A DNA stretch of 61,382 nucleotides from assembly GCA_937139475.1 (NCBI GenBank), contig CAKZQF010000074.1:1-61382 (forward strand). The letters run 5' to 3'. Source of the stretch: an uncultured Gammaproteobacteria bacterium. Its GTDB lineage: Bacteria > Pseudomonadota > Gammaproteobacteria > Enterobacterales > Psychrobiaceae. The notes below the pieces were generated by a model. It did not search any database, was not told where the DNA came from, and saw only the letters and a list, made by a program, of their open reading frames with translations. Every line of letters starts with the position of its first letter. The first letter of the stretch is position 1. Positions 1 through 7,604 of the stretch are shown here, piece by piece. Both the position numbers and the translations under genes were made by a program.

Positions 1-2
1 TT

Positions 3-392
3 CTATACCTTGCATACTGGTTCCTTAATGGGCTTAACAATATCTAAAATAGACATTACGACCATCCAAATGATCCCAAAGTAAAATAAGTAAGTGCTCC
101 AGTCGTATTGCCATAAAGGATAAAGGGTCAGCAATACTGCAATTGGGCCAATGACACTTAAAACGCCTCTCAATGAATCTCGATGTTGATACCAATTATA
201 GAAATTAACTAACAACGCTAGTGAAGCAAATAATGGCAATAAGGTGTTCACCGCTATCCCTTCAAAATGTGAAAGAAAAACTAACCCAAGAGCGGATGCC
301 AATGAGCCGAGCGCAGGAAAACATGCTGTGCAGCTAAGGGCGGCTAGCCAAACGCCACCTGAACCTACTTTATCTAGAATTTTATTGATCAT
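3..392 (-). CDS. merC: MerC-type mercuric ion transport protein
   Basis: A 129-residue, strongly hydrophobic inner-membrane protein with about four membrane segments. The N-terminal part carries a Cys pair in the first helical region (LSCTACFPALGSL, about residues 19-31), the metal-binding motif typical of MerC, and the length fits the family. MerC brings Hg(II) into the cytoplasm for reduction by MerA. The gene lies directly downstream of merR and is preceded by a mer-type operator/promoter, so it should be mercury-inducible. No merA, merT or merP is visible; they could lie beyond the left edge. The stop codon lies at the very edge of the window, so the gene is complete. The family call rests on motif and context and is fairly secure. 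Confidence 0.85.
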   Translation of the reverse strand: MINKILDKVGSGGVWLAALSCTACFPALGSLASALGLVFLSHFEGIAVNTLLPLFASLALLVNFYNWYQHRDSLRGVLSVIGPIAVLLTLYPLWQYDWSTYLFYFGIIWMVVMSILDIVKPIKEPVCKV

Positions 393-418
393 AACTATCT
401 ACCTCAATTTTTAAGGTA

Positions 419-449
419 GTATAAACTCCGTACATAAGTACGGGGTCAA
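419..449 (-). promoter_or_regulatory. mer operator/promoter (MerR-controlled, 19-bp spacer)
   Basis: Read on the minus strand there is a -35 TTGACC (444-449), then exactly 19 bp, then a -10 TTATAC (419-424). The spacer holds the perfect dyad CCGTAC-N4-GTACGG (428-443). An over-long 19-bp spacer with this dyad is the hallmark of the Hg-MerR promoter, in which MerR twists the DNA to align the two boxes. It sits between the merR stop and the merC start and should drive merC and anything downstream of it. Confidence 0.88.
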
Positions 450-452
450 TAG

Positions 453-830
453 CTATTTAAGTGAATTTATTACTGGGCAGGATTGAGGATCTTGATTGGC
501 CTTGCAAGAATCTGTCATATCTTGAATTACTTTCTCTAACCGCTGTAAATCAGCAATTTTATTACGAATGAGATTAAGCTTTTGCAACCCCATCGACTCA
601 ATATCAGCGCAACTGTTACTTAGTGACATAAGCGATTCAATTTCTTTCAGCGTAAACCCTAATGCTTTAGCTTTCAGAATAAATTTGAGTTGACTGGTAA
701 GGGCATCGCCATACATTCGGTAACCAGACTCTGGTTTTAAAGGCTGCTCTATCAGACCTTGGCGCTCATAGAAACGGATTGTTTCAATGCTAATGTTAAG
801 TTCTTTAGCAAGTTTACCTATGGTTTTCAT
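453..830 (-). CDS. merR: MerR, Hg(II)-responsive transcriptional regulator
   Basis: A 125-residue MerR-family protein with an N-terminal winged helix (KLAKELNISIETIRFYERQG) and a dimerisation helix. Cysteines fall at residues 74, 109 and 118. The spacings of 35 and 9 residues are those of the three mercury ligands of classical MerR (Cys82, Cys117, Cys126 in Tn501), which marks it as a mercury sensor and not a copper, zinc or redox member. It represses the mer promoter without Hg and activates it with Hg. Unlike the usual Gram-negative arrangement, merR is not divergent here: it lies upstream of merC on the same strand, with the operator after its stop codon. A TATAAT box at 858-863 (minus strand) could be its own promoter. 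Confidence 0.9.
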   Translation of the reverse strand: MKTIGKLAKELNISIETIRFYERQGLIEQPLKPESGYRMYGDALTSQLKFILKAKALGFTLKEIESLMSLSNSCADIESMGLQKLNLIRNKIADLQRLEKVIQDMTDSCKANQDPQSCPVINSLK

Positions 831-937
831 TTACATACTCTTCAATCAACAAGTGCCATTATAGCAATATTCAAAATTGACCTTAAAGTAGAAGAAATAA
901 TTCTCTCAATTATTACTTTATCTATTGGATGTTATCG

Positions 938-966
938 GTCACGGTTTTGTAATTGCTAACCGTGAC
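938..966. other. Stem-loop between merR and the small antitoxin-like gene
   Basis: Perfect 9-bp arms GTCACGGTT (938-946) and AACCGTGAC (958-966) enclose an 11-nt loop; with one bulge the stem extends by about three pairs. No run of T follows in either direction, so a simple terminator is not clearly supported. It could end the transcript of the minus-strand small gene that stops at 984, or be a protein-binding site. Confidence 0.5.
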
Positions 967-983
967 GATTAATATTCAGTATA

Positions 984-1163
984 CTAACGTACTTCATCAG
1001 TACGATGCGCAGCATGTAATAGGTTTCTTATGTCCTCTGTGTCAATGTTCTCATCCACTAATGCTTGTTGCAGAAGTACACTTACTTCGTGAGATGGAGA
1101 CAAGTTTTCGAGCGTCATATTTGCTAAAGCTTGCTTGAGTGTGTGTGGATTTTTTATTTTCAC
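984..1163 (-). CDS. Small protein resembling VbhA-type (Fic) antitoxins, no toxin beside it
   Basis: A 59-codon frame that starts with GTG, so ATG-only searches miss it. An in-frame stop lies two codons upstream and an AAGG stands about 10 nt before the GTG. The segment ALANMTLENLSPSHEV (residues 12-27) has the layout of the VbhA inhibitory helix, whose known motif is (S/T)xxxE(G/N). Here the Glu-Asn end is present but the first position is Asn instead of Ser/Thr. A second short helix (VDENIDTEDIRNLLHA) follows, as in that family, whose members are about 60 residues long. VbhA proteins block AMPylation by a Fic toxin that is normally encoded directly downstream; here merR follows and no Fic gene is seen. 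The coding call is fair; the family call is an inference from a remembered motif. Confidence 0.5.
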   Translation of the reverse strand: MKIKNPHTLKQALANMTLENLSPSHEVSVLLQQALVDENIDTEDIRNLLHAAHRTDEVR

Positions 1164-1175
1164 TGATTAAAGCCT

Positions 1176-1187
1176 TACGCTTGCGTA
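1176..1187. promoter_or_regulatory. Short palindrome upstream of the antitoxin-like gene
   Basis: TACGC-TT-GCGTA lies 13 bp upstream of the GTG start of the antitoxin-like gene, where an autoregulatory operator or the start of its leader would lie. It is short, so chance cannot be excluded. Confidence 0.3.
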
Positions 1188-1246
1188 TTTAAAGAAATTC
1201 CATAATTACGGTTGAGGTCGATTATAGATTTTGTTTGCTGCCAAGT

Positions 1247-1307
1247 AGTAACCTTTCAACGGTTACTATTTTGTACCCCTTTGTAAAGTAATCACTCATA
1301 GGTTACT
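1247..1307. repeat. Two tandem 21-bp palindromes, 40 bp centre to centre
   Basis: The first is AGTAACC (1247-1253), 7-nt spacer, GGTTACT (1261-1267), with perfect arms. The second is AGTAATC (1287-1293), 7-nt spacer, GGTTACT (1301-1307), with one mismatch. They are identical in architecture and their centres are 40 bp apart, close to four DNA turns, so both would face the same side of the helix. This looks like a pair of operators or recombination-protein sites in the leader of the small ORF at 1416. Confidence 0.6.
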
Positions 1308-1415
1308 TTCTCAAAAACTCAATCGTAAGCACTACGTCTTAGCATTTGCTGAACTGGAGAGTCCATGCCCCTCATTCTATACTATAACCATTCAGGGCAA
1401 CTATAGAGATTTACG

Positions 1416-1619
1416 ATGAATAAGAAACTTGAACTTAAGTATCCGTCACTTAGTGACGTTCTCGAATCATTAGAAGTTGAAACTACTAGCTTTGATCATG
1501 TAATTCAGAAAGACAACGAATTTGATGATGACCAAGAATATACATTTGATACTCATCCGTTTTATTCGTCAGTTGGTGATCTAAGCGAACTTGAGATCCC
1601 CGATACAGATATTTACTAG
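1416..1619 (+). CDS. Small acidic hypothetical protein
   Basis: 67 residues, rich in Asp and Glu, with no signal peptide, membrane segment or recognised motif; Tyr and Phe are frequent in the C-terminal half. A weak purine stretch (AGAGA) precedes the ATG. It lies alone between the paired palindromes (1247-1307) and the broken dgt gene, inside what appears to be an acquired segment. I do not recognise it. It could be an accessory gene of a mobile element or a chance frame. Confidence 0.4.
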   Translation: MNKKLELKYPSLSDVLESLEVETTSFDHVIQKDNEFDDDQEYTFDTHPFYSSVGDLSELEIPDTDIY

Positions 1620-1740
1620 TTATATGTTATCAATACCTATATTTAGCTCGAATAGAGCTTACTTAATTAGCGAGTTTAACTCAGGATAAATTGGTTGGTT
1701 TTTAGACTTATAATGGCTAGTTTGTTTACTTAAAACTTGA

Positions 1741-1784
1741 CCTGAATAATATGTATGTAATAAAATGTATCTATTGTATTCAGG
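1741..1784. repeat. Inverted repeat near the element/dgt junction
   Basis: Perfect 8-bp arms CCTGAATA (1741-1748) and TATTCAGG (1777-1784) are separated by 28 bp, within which ATGTAT occurs twice. It lies about 70 bp inside the point where dgt homology stops, the usual place for recombinase arm sites or a terminal regulatory region. Its role is not known. Confidence 0.4.
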
Positions 1785-1807
1785 TATATGCATTGAATTT
1801 GTTGGTC

Positions 1808-2200
1808 TTAAGTGTTATTTGTTAAATTATAGATACGATTGTGGTGTTTTCTTCCGAAAGGCGGATGGCCAATATCATGGGCAAGCCCAAGTGTCTCAAT
1901 TAATATTTCATCGAAGCCTAAAAACGCCAATTGTGGGTTTTTAACCCGTAGCTGGCTAACAATGCCAGCGCCAATTTGCGCAACTTCCAATGAATGAGTA
2001 AGCCGCGTGCGATAGAAGTCACTTTGACCGATACCTACAACTTGTGTCTTGGCCTGTAGTCGCCTAAAGGCGGCAGAATGAAGAATACGGGCACGATCAC
2101 GCTGAAATAAACTGCGATGATCGTCGCTGCGGTGTTTTACCTCTTCGCCTTTGCGGTCAAGCCAAGCCGAGGTTTGTAAGTTAGCCGATTCTTCATTCAT
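1808..2200 (-). pseudogene. dgt: dgt, deoxyguanosinetriphosphate triphosphohydrolase, truncated N-terminal remnant
   Basis: The reading frame matches the start of dGTPase: the [20 protein letters not shown] segment, then [14 protein letters not shown], then the HD motif of [10 protein letters not shown]. Directly after HPPFG (around position 1855) the family sequence stops and an unrelated tail of about 14 residues runs to a stop at 1808. The intact enzyme has well over 400 residues, so about two thirds is missing, including later catalytic and hexamer-forming parts. Start: the ATG at 2198-2200 has AGGA at good spacing and lies 25 bp after the alaA stop; the longer frame begins inside alaA. 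The break most simply marks the edge of an inserted element covering 1 to about 1855. Confidence 0.85.
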
Positions 2201-2225
2201 AAAACATCCTGTGTTTTGCCACAAA

Positions 2226-3431
2226 CTATTGCTTGTAAGTTTCCATAAAGCGTCCAAAGCGCTCGATAGCTGCCGTCAAATCCTGTGTATGTGGCAGGGT
2301 TACAATGCGTAAGTGGTCTGGCTCAGGCCAATTAAATGCCGTGCCGTGTACTAATAAAATCTTTTCTTTCTTTAGCAGGTCAAAGACTAATTGTTGATCA
2401 CTTTTGATATTAAATTTCTTGACGTCGATTTTAGGGAACATATACATTGCCCCCTTTGGTTTGACGCAGCTCACCCCGTCAATACTATTTAACGCATCAT
2501 AGGCTGCGTTACGCTGCTCTAGTAAACGGCCACCGGGTAAGATAAGTTCGTTAATACTTTGATAGCCACCAAGTGCGGTTTGAATAGCATGTTGGCAGGG
2601 CACATTGGCACATAAACGCATTGAAGCAAGCATGTTTAGCCCGTTGATATAGCCCGTGGCTTTATGTTTTGCCCCTGAGATAACCATCCAGCCCGCGCGG
2701 AACCCTGCGATACGATACGCTTTAGATAAACCATTAAAAGTACAAACAACCAGGTCTTCACAAAGAGAGGCGGTATGAACATGTTGCGCCTCATCGTATA
2801 AGATTTTGTCATAAATCTCGTCAGAGAAAACCAGCAATTTATTTTCTCGAGCAATTTGTAGTAAGCCAAGCAAAATTTCTTGTGAATATACCGAACCCGT
2901 TGGATTATTTGGATTGATGATCACAATGGCTTTGGTATTTTTAGTGACTTTGGCACGAATATCATCAAGATCTGGGAACCAGTCGCTCTGTTCATCACAG
3001 CGATAATGTACGGCCTTACCACCGGCCAGGTTCACCGAAGCAGTCCACAATGGGTAGTCAGGTGCTGGAACTAATACTTCGTCACCGTTATTAAGCAAGG
3101 CCATGGTTGCTATTTGAATTAATTCAGAAACCCCGTTGCCGATATAAATATCTTCAACGTCAAGGTGTGGAATGATTTCCTGATAATGGTGGAATACCGC
3201 TTTACGCGCAGAAAATAACCCTTTGGATTCACAATAGCCTTGGGCAGTTGGCAGATTGTAAATAACATCACGAACAATTTCATCTGGGGCTTCAAAACCA
3301 AATGGGGCAGGGTTACCAATATTTAGTTTTAAAATACGGTGACCTTCTTCTTCTAGTCGCTGCGCTTCTTCATGCACTGGACCTCGAATGTCATAACAGA
3401 CGTTATGTAGTTTGTTCGATTTGTTAAACAC
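2226..3431 (-). CDS. alaA: Glutamate-pyruvate (alanine) aminotransferase AlaA
   Basis: A class I PLP-dependent aminotransferase, strongly like E. coli AlaA (YfbQ). It shows the [10 protein letters not shown] start region, [10 protein letters not shown], the NPNNPTG block, [10 protein letters not shown], and the PLP-lysine segment [17 protein letters not shown]. It makes alanine from pyruvate and glutamate in the cytosol. Start: the frame extends to 3488, but GTG at 3429-3431 has GAGG six nt upstream and gives an N terminus ([11 protein letters not shown]) the length of E. coli AlaA, giving 401 residues. The truncated dgt follows 25 bp downstream on the same strand and was probably co-transcribed. 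Confidence 0.93.
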   Translation of the reverse strand: MFNKSNKLHNVCYDIRGPVHEEAQRLEEEGHRILKLNIGNPAPFGFEAPDEIVRDVIYNLPTAQGYCESKGLFSARKAVFHHYQEIIPHLDVEDIYIGNGVSELIQIATMALLNNGDEVLVPAPDYPLWTASVNLAGGKAVHYRCDEQSDWFPDLDDIRAKVTKNTKAIVIINPNNPTGSVYSQEILLGLLQIARENKLLVFSDEIYDKILYDEAQHVHTASLCEDLVVCTFNGLSKAYRIAGFRAGWMVISGAKHKATGYINGLNMLASMRLCANVPCQHAIQTALGGYQSINELILPGGRLLEQRNAAYDALNSIDGVSCVKPKGAMYMFPKIDVKKFNIKSDQQLVFDLLKKEKILLVHGTAFNWPEPDHLRIVTLPHTQDLTAAIERFGRFMETYKQ

Positions 3432-3526
3432 CTGAAACCTCGTTGGTGATACAGCCAATATTGACCTTGATAAGTGATTGATCAACATAACCTATAAACG
3501 AGGGATTTTAAACCGCTAGAGGCAAT

Positions 3527-3553
3527 AAAAAACCCCGCAGAGCGAGGTTTTTA
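3527..3553 (-). terminator. Rho-independent terminator of fldA
   Basis: On the minus strand a GC-rich hairpin (ACCTCGC, TCT loop, GCGGGGT, with one G-T pair) is followed by a T run. It lies just after the fldA stop and before alaA. Confidence 0.75.
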
Positions 3554-3590
3554 GTCATATTATATGCTTTGTTAGCGAATTAGCTGCTGG

Positions 3591-4115
3591 TTAGGCAAGT
3601 TCGCTTAAACACATCTCTTCGGTGATTTGCTTAACCCAAGCGCTAACACGCTCATCGGTAAGTTCAGGCTGACGATCTTCATCAATTCCTAAACCAACAA
3701 AGTGGCCGTCATCAACTAGCGCTTGTGACGCTTCAAATTCATAGCCTTCAGTTGAAGTATGACCAACGATAATTGCACCCTTTGGCTCAATAATATCTTT
3801 AAGTGTACCCATCGCATCAAGGAAATACTCAGCGTAGTCTTCTTGATCACCACAACCAAAGATAGCAACTAATTTATCGGTAAAGTCGATATCTTCAAGC
3901 TCTGGGAAAAAATCATCCCAATCACATTGTGCTTCACCGTAATACCAAGTTGGGATACCTAGTAATAATAAATCAAAAGACTCAATTTCTTTCGGTGTTG
4001 CTTTAGCGATGTCATATACATCGACTAAGTTTTTGCCCAATTGTTTTTGAATCATTTTTGCAACAGCTTCAGTATTACCTGTATCACTGCCAAAAAACAT
4101 GCCTACACTAGCCAT
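3591..4115 (-). CDS. fldA: Flavodoxin FldA (long-chain)
   Basis: 174 residues. The FMN phosphate loop GSDTGNTEAV is at residues 9-18, WYYGEAQCDWDDF carries the aromatic flanking FMN, and the later FGCGDQEDYAEYF segment is typical of long-chain flavodoxins. It is an electron carrier for enzymes such as biotin synthase (bioB lies 6.5 kb away) and IspG/IspH. It lies 8 bp downstream of ybfE, as in enteric bacteria, where fur normally follows; here fur is further along on the same strand, beyond seqA. Confidence 0.95.
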   Translation of the reverse strand: MASVGMFFGSDTGNTEAVAKMIQKQLGKNLVDVYDIAKATPKEIESFDLLLLGIPTWYYGEAQCDWDDFFPELEDIDFTDKLVAIFGCGDQEDYAEYFLDAMGTLKDIIEPKGAIIVGHTSTEGYEFEASQALVDDGHFVGLGIDEDRQPELTDERVSAWVKQITEEMCLSELA

Positions 4116-4123
4116 AAATCTTC

Positions 4124-4450
4124 CTATGCGTTATCTAGCTCTAATATATCGGAGCACAGTATACCGTCTAATTTAGACAGTGAATTGATCTGTGTCACCA
4201 GTAATGTTTCTATTAACTGCGCACGACTCAATTGATGAGTGTCCGCTAGCTCGTTTAAAGTATTGAACAATTCTACGTCAACTTTTAATTCAACTCGCTT
4301 AAGCCCTTTCGCCTTATCACGTTTTATTTGATTGCGCTTATTAACAAGTAGCTGATCTTTACGGGATAATGGATTGGTTTTAGGACGTCCACGGTTCTTT
4401 TCGTTGGCAAAGAGATCAATAGTTGTTCTGTCGTTAGATGCTTTTGCCAT
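4124..4450 (-). CDS. ybfE: YbfE-family small regulator-like protein (LexA-regulated protein family)
   Basis: 108 residues, very like E. coli YbfE: DRTTIDLFANEKNRGRPKTNPLSRKDQLLVNKRNQIKRDKAKGLKR has the conserved blocks DLFA, GRPKTNPLSR and NKRNQ-KRDK. The rest (ELKVDVELFNTLNELADTHQLSRAQLIETLL) looks like a ribbon-helix-helix, which suggests DNA binding. In E. coli this gene is in the SOS regulon. No CTGT-N8-ACAG box is visible upstream here, so SOS control is not supported in this genome. It is followed closely by fldA. Confidence 0.85.
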   Translation of the reverse strand: MAKASNDRTTIDLFANEKNRGRPKTNPLSRKDQLLVNKRNQIKRDKAKGLKRVELKVDVELFNTLNELADTHQLSRAQLIETLLVTQINSLSKLDGILCSDILELDNA

Positions 4451-4477
4451 AATTTACTTCAACCAAATTATCTGGAA

Positions 4478-4699
4478 TTAACCAAGACCGTTGGTACTCC
4501 AAAATGCTTGAATGATACCTTTTGCAACAAAACCTAAACAGCCGAAAGTTAGCACTCCCCACACCACTATCTTCCCAACTAAAGGTACGTCACCTTTTTT
4601 GAGCACGTCGTTAATTGCCATGCCAATGAGAAAAAAGATACCGGCGAAGAATAAATTTAACCCTACAACTTCAAGTTGCTGAAACTCTTGTGGTGTCAT
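4478..4699 (-). CDS. DUF2788 family small membrane protein
   Basis: 73 residues with two hydrophobic segments (about 11-30 and 42-66) joined by a short charged loop (NDVLKKGDVP). It matches the DUF2788 type of inner-membrane protein, often found beside ybfF/ybfE in marine gammaproteobacteria. Its function is unknown. It lies between ybfF and ybfE on the same strand with short gaps (28 bp to ybfE), so it is probably part of one transcript with ybfE and fldA. Confidence 0.7.
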   Translation of the reverse strand: MTPQEFQQLEVVGLNLFFAGIFFLIGMAINDVLKKGDVPLVGKIVVWGVLTFGCLGFVAKGIIQAFWSTNGLG

Positions 4700-4788
4700 C
4701 GTCTGCTGAATTTGCCTTGTTCAAGTGAACTAAAAAGATGCGCAATATAGCACATGTAATGTGTCTGGGCTACGGCCTATCGAGTGAT

Positions 4789-5562
4789 TTAATCAACTTT
4801 GTTTTTAACAAGAAAATCGTTAACGATTTTGTTAAAGCTCGCTGGTTTTTCAGCATGTAGCCAGTGCCCTGTACCCTGAATGACTTTAAGTGAGGCATTT
4901 GAGAAGTGCGCACCTATCTGCTCTTTATGTTCGCTGGTAATATAATCAGACAGTTGCCCTTTGATAAACAGTACCGGTCCATCATATTGCAGGGCAGGGG
5001 TTAAGCCTCCAATAATCGCGGGATAGGCATTTTCAAGCGCGGCTAAATTACAGCGCCAGAAATAACCATCATCACCTTTGGCTAAGTTTTTAAGCAAAAA
5101 CATCGCGGTGCCTTGGTCTATGCCATGCTCCATTACCGTTGCCTGTGCTTGTTGTCTATTTTCTATGTTGGCTAAATCCACAGCATTTAATGCAGCGAAA
5201 ACATCACTATGGCGGTTGGTATAAGCTACGGGTGCAATATCGGCAACAACCAATGAAGAAACATGCTGTGGGTGATACAGGGCAAATTCCATTGCTACTT
5301 TCCCCCCCATTGAATGCCCGACAAATGCACATTGCGTGATACCTAGATGGTCAAGCAAGGCCAATACATCATCTGCAATGGCTTGATAACTCACACTGTC
5401 GCTATGAAATGAACCACCGTGATTAGGTAAATCAATGCTAATAACCTGATGGTTCTCACTTAAGTATTTTGCCAAACGCCCCAGGTTATCCAGCGTACCA
5501 AAGAGGCCATGGATCAGTACAACGGGATCGCCGCTACCAAGTATTTTGTGATTTAAAAGCAT
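4789..5562 (-). CDS. ybfF: Alpha/beta-hydrolase, YbfF-type esterase
   Basis: 257 residues, a standard single-domain alpha/beta hydrolase. It has the oxyanion segment VVLIHGLFG (15-23), the nucleophile elbow GHSMGG with Ser84, an acidic residue near Asp206, and the catalytic His233 in GHWLHAEKP. E. coli YbfF is an esterase acting on acyl-CoA and short esters; the natural substrate is uncertain. It heads the minus-strand group ybfF-DUF2788-ybfE-fldA. In enteric bacteria ybfF is directly divergent from seqA; here maeA lies between them. Confidence 0.9.
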   Translation of the reverse strand: MLLNHKILGSGDPVVLIHGLFGTLDNLGRLAKYLSENHQVISIDLPNHGGSFHSDSVSYQAIADDVLALLDHLGITQCAFVGHSMGGKVAMEFALYHPQHVSSLVVADIAPVAYTNRHSDVFAALNAVDLANIENRQQAQATVMEHGIDQGTAMFLLKNLAKGDDGYFWRCNLAALENAYPAIIGGLTPALQYDGPVLFIKGQLSDYITSEHKEQIGAHFSNASLKVIQGTGHWLHAEKPASFNKIVNDFLVKNKVD

Positions 5563-5829
5563 AGCAAAAGTCAGTGGATTCAGATGCGCACATTTTAATG
5601 CCTAAGGCATTAAAGGCAAATAAATTTTGATATTCAAACCTATGTTTATGCCAATCTGGTCAAAATTTCGCTAGTCAATAACAATATCGAATACAAACTT
5701 TGAATTAGGACATAAAACTAGTCTTTTGGAGTGGACTATTTGCCAGTGATTAGTTCACAATAACAGGTTAATAAATAATTATTATAATGAAAATAAAACT
5801 AAATGATGGGCCAAGGCACAGGAAAAACC

Positions 5830-7515
5830 ATGACAACCAAATCTCCTTTATATATTTCTTTCGCTGGACACGCGCTATTAGATACTTCGCTGCTTAATAA
5901 GGGCAGTGCTTTTAGTGAGGATGAACGGGTACGTTTTAACTTAACTGGCTTACTACCTCCGTTAATAGAAACGATTGAAGAACAGGTTGAAAGGGCCTAT
6001 AGCCAATTTAGCTCATTTAGTAGCAGCTTAGACAAACATGTTTATCTGCGCCGTATTCAAGACATGAACGAGACACTGTATTACTCGCTTATTCAGGCTC
6101 ACCTAGAAGAAATGATGCCGATTATTTATACCCCAACCGTGGGGGAAGCGTGTGAGAAATTCTCGGACATCTACCGCTGTGCACGTGGCTTATTTATCTC
6201 TTACTCTCAGCGCAATCATATTGATGACATTCTACGCAATGCAATTAAAGACAACGTTAAAGTCATTGTTGTAACCGATGGTGAGCGCATCTTGGGTCTT
6301 GGTGACCAAGGTATGGGCGGCATGGGAATTCCAATTGGTAAGCTTTCTCTATACACAGCCTGTGGTGGTATCAGCCCAGCTTATACCTTGCCTGTGATGC
6401 TGGATTTGGGCACAAACAACCAATCACTTATTGATAATCCAATGTACATGGGGGTTAAGAAACCACGTATTGATGGTGATGAATACTTTGAATTTATTGA
6501 TATCTTCATCAAAGCAGTTAAGAAACGCTGGCCAAATGTGTTGCTACAGTTTGAAGATTTTGCTCAGCCAAAAGCGATGCCGTTACTTGAGCGCTACCGT
6601 GATGAAATTTGTTGTTTTAACGATGATATTCAAGGTACTGCTGCGGTAACCGTTGGCTCTTTATTGGCGGCTTGTCGCTCTAAAGGGGCTAAGTTATCTG
6701 AGCAAGTAGTGACTTTTGTCGGTGCCGGTTCGGCAGGTTGTGGTATCGCAGAACAAATCATTATGCAAATGGTTAGTGAAGGTATAAGTGATGCACAAGC
6801 ACGTAGCCAAGTCTTTATGGTGGACAGACACGGCCTAGTATCAAACGGCATGGAAGGGTTAATGGACTTCCAGCAAAAACTTGCCGTGACAGCAGAAACG
6901 ATTGCCTCATGGAATATTGAAGGGCAATATGCTTCATTGCTTGAGGTAATGAAGTTTGCCAAGCCTACAATTTTAATCGGTGTTTCTGGCCAACCTGGCT
7001 TATTTACCGAGCAAGTCATTAAGACCATGCATCAAGGGTGTGAGCGTCCAATCATTTTCCCATTAAGTAACCCGTCTAAACAGGTTGAAGCAACACCTGC
7101 GCAAGTTATTGAGTGGACCAATGGTAAGGCATTGGTTGCAACGGGCTCACCGTTTGAACCTGTTGAGTTTGATGGACAGCACATTGTTATTCCACAATGT
7201 AATAACAGTTATATTTTCCCTGGTCTTGGTCTTGGTGTTATTGCTTGTGGTGCTAAACGTATTACGGATGACATGCTAATGGCAACCAGCCTTTGTTTAG
7301 CGAGTGTTTCACCACTGGCCAATGACGGCGAAGGAAGCTTATTACCACCACTGACAGAAATTGCTGCTATTTCTAAACAAATGGCATTTGATGTAGCAAA
7401 AGTTGCTATAGAGCAGGGCCATGCGCTGCAAATTAGTGATGAGCAATTACTGCGTAAAATAGAGAAAAACTTCTGGAGTCCAGAGTACCGCGACTACCGC
7501 AGGGTATCTAAGTAA
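5830..7515 (+). CDS. maeA: NAD-dependent malic enzyme (oxaloacetate-decarboxylating)
   Basis: 561 residues from the chosen start. Family blocks in order: [29 protein letters not shown] with the catalytic Tyr, [15 protein letters not shown], the metal site in FEDFAQ and [12 protein letters not shown], the NAD fold [15 protein letters not shown], and FPLSNPS with TGSPFEPV near the end. It converts malate to pyruvate and CO2 with NAD. Start: AGGA six nt upstream favours the ATG at 5830 over the in-frame ATG at 5803. Monocistronic between ybfF (divergent) and seqA. Confidence 0.95.
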   Translation: MTTKSPLYISFAGHALLDTSLLNKGSAFSEDERVRFNLTGLLPPLIETIEEQVERAYSQFSSFSSSLDKHVYLRRIQDMNETLYYSLIQAHLEEMMPIIYTPTVGEACEKFSDIYRCARGLFISYSQRNHIDDILRNAIKDNVKVIVVTDGERILGLGDQGMGGMGIPIGKLSLYTACGGISPAYTLPVMLDLGTNNQSLIDNPMYMGVKKPRIDGDEYFEFIDIFIKAVKKRWPNVLLQFEDFAQPKAMPLLERYRDEICCFNDDIQGTAAVTVGSLLAACRSKGAKLSEQVVTFVGAGSAGCGIAEQIIMQMVSEGISDAQARSQVFMVDRHGLVSNGMEGLMDFQQKLAVTAETIASWNIEGQYASLLEVMKFAKPTILIGVSGQPGLFTEQVIKTMHQGCERPIIFPLSNPSKQVEATPAQVIEWTNGKALVATGSPFEPVEFDGQHIVIPQCNNSYIFPGLGLGVIACGAKRITDDMLMATSLCLASVSPLANDGEGSLLPPLTEIAAISKQMAFDVAKVAIEQGHALQISDEQLLRKIEKNFWSPEYRDYRRVSK

Positions 7516-7604
7516 TCGTCAATATTTTCGATGGTGATTTTAAATTCAATCTGTATAATCTCGTAACTAAGTTAGAGATTATGCAGATAATTTAAGAGGT
7601 TAAA

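Noticed and set aside
953..1138. 61-codon plus-strand frame opposite the antitoxin-like gene
   Set aside because: Composition is not protein-like (many Cys/His/Leu in a low-quality mix), it has no ribosome site, and the opposite strand holds a frame with a recognisable motif.
4451..4788. LexA (SOS) box upstream of ybfE and the DUF2788 gene
   Set aside because: No CTGT-N8-ACAG element could be found in the short gaps, although ybfE is SOS-controlled in E. coli.
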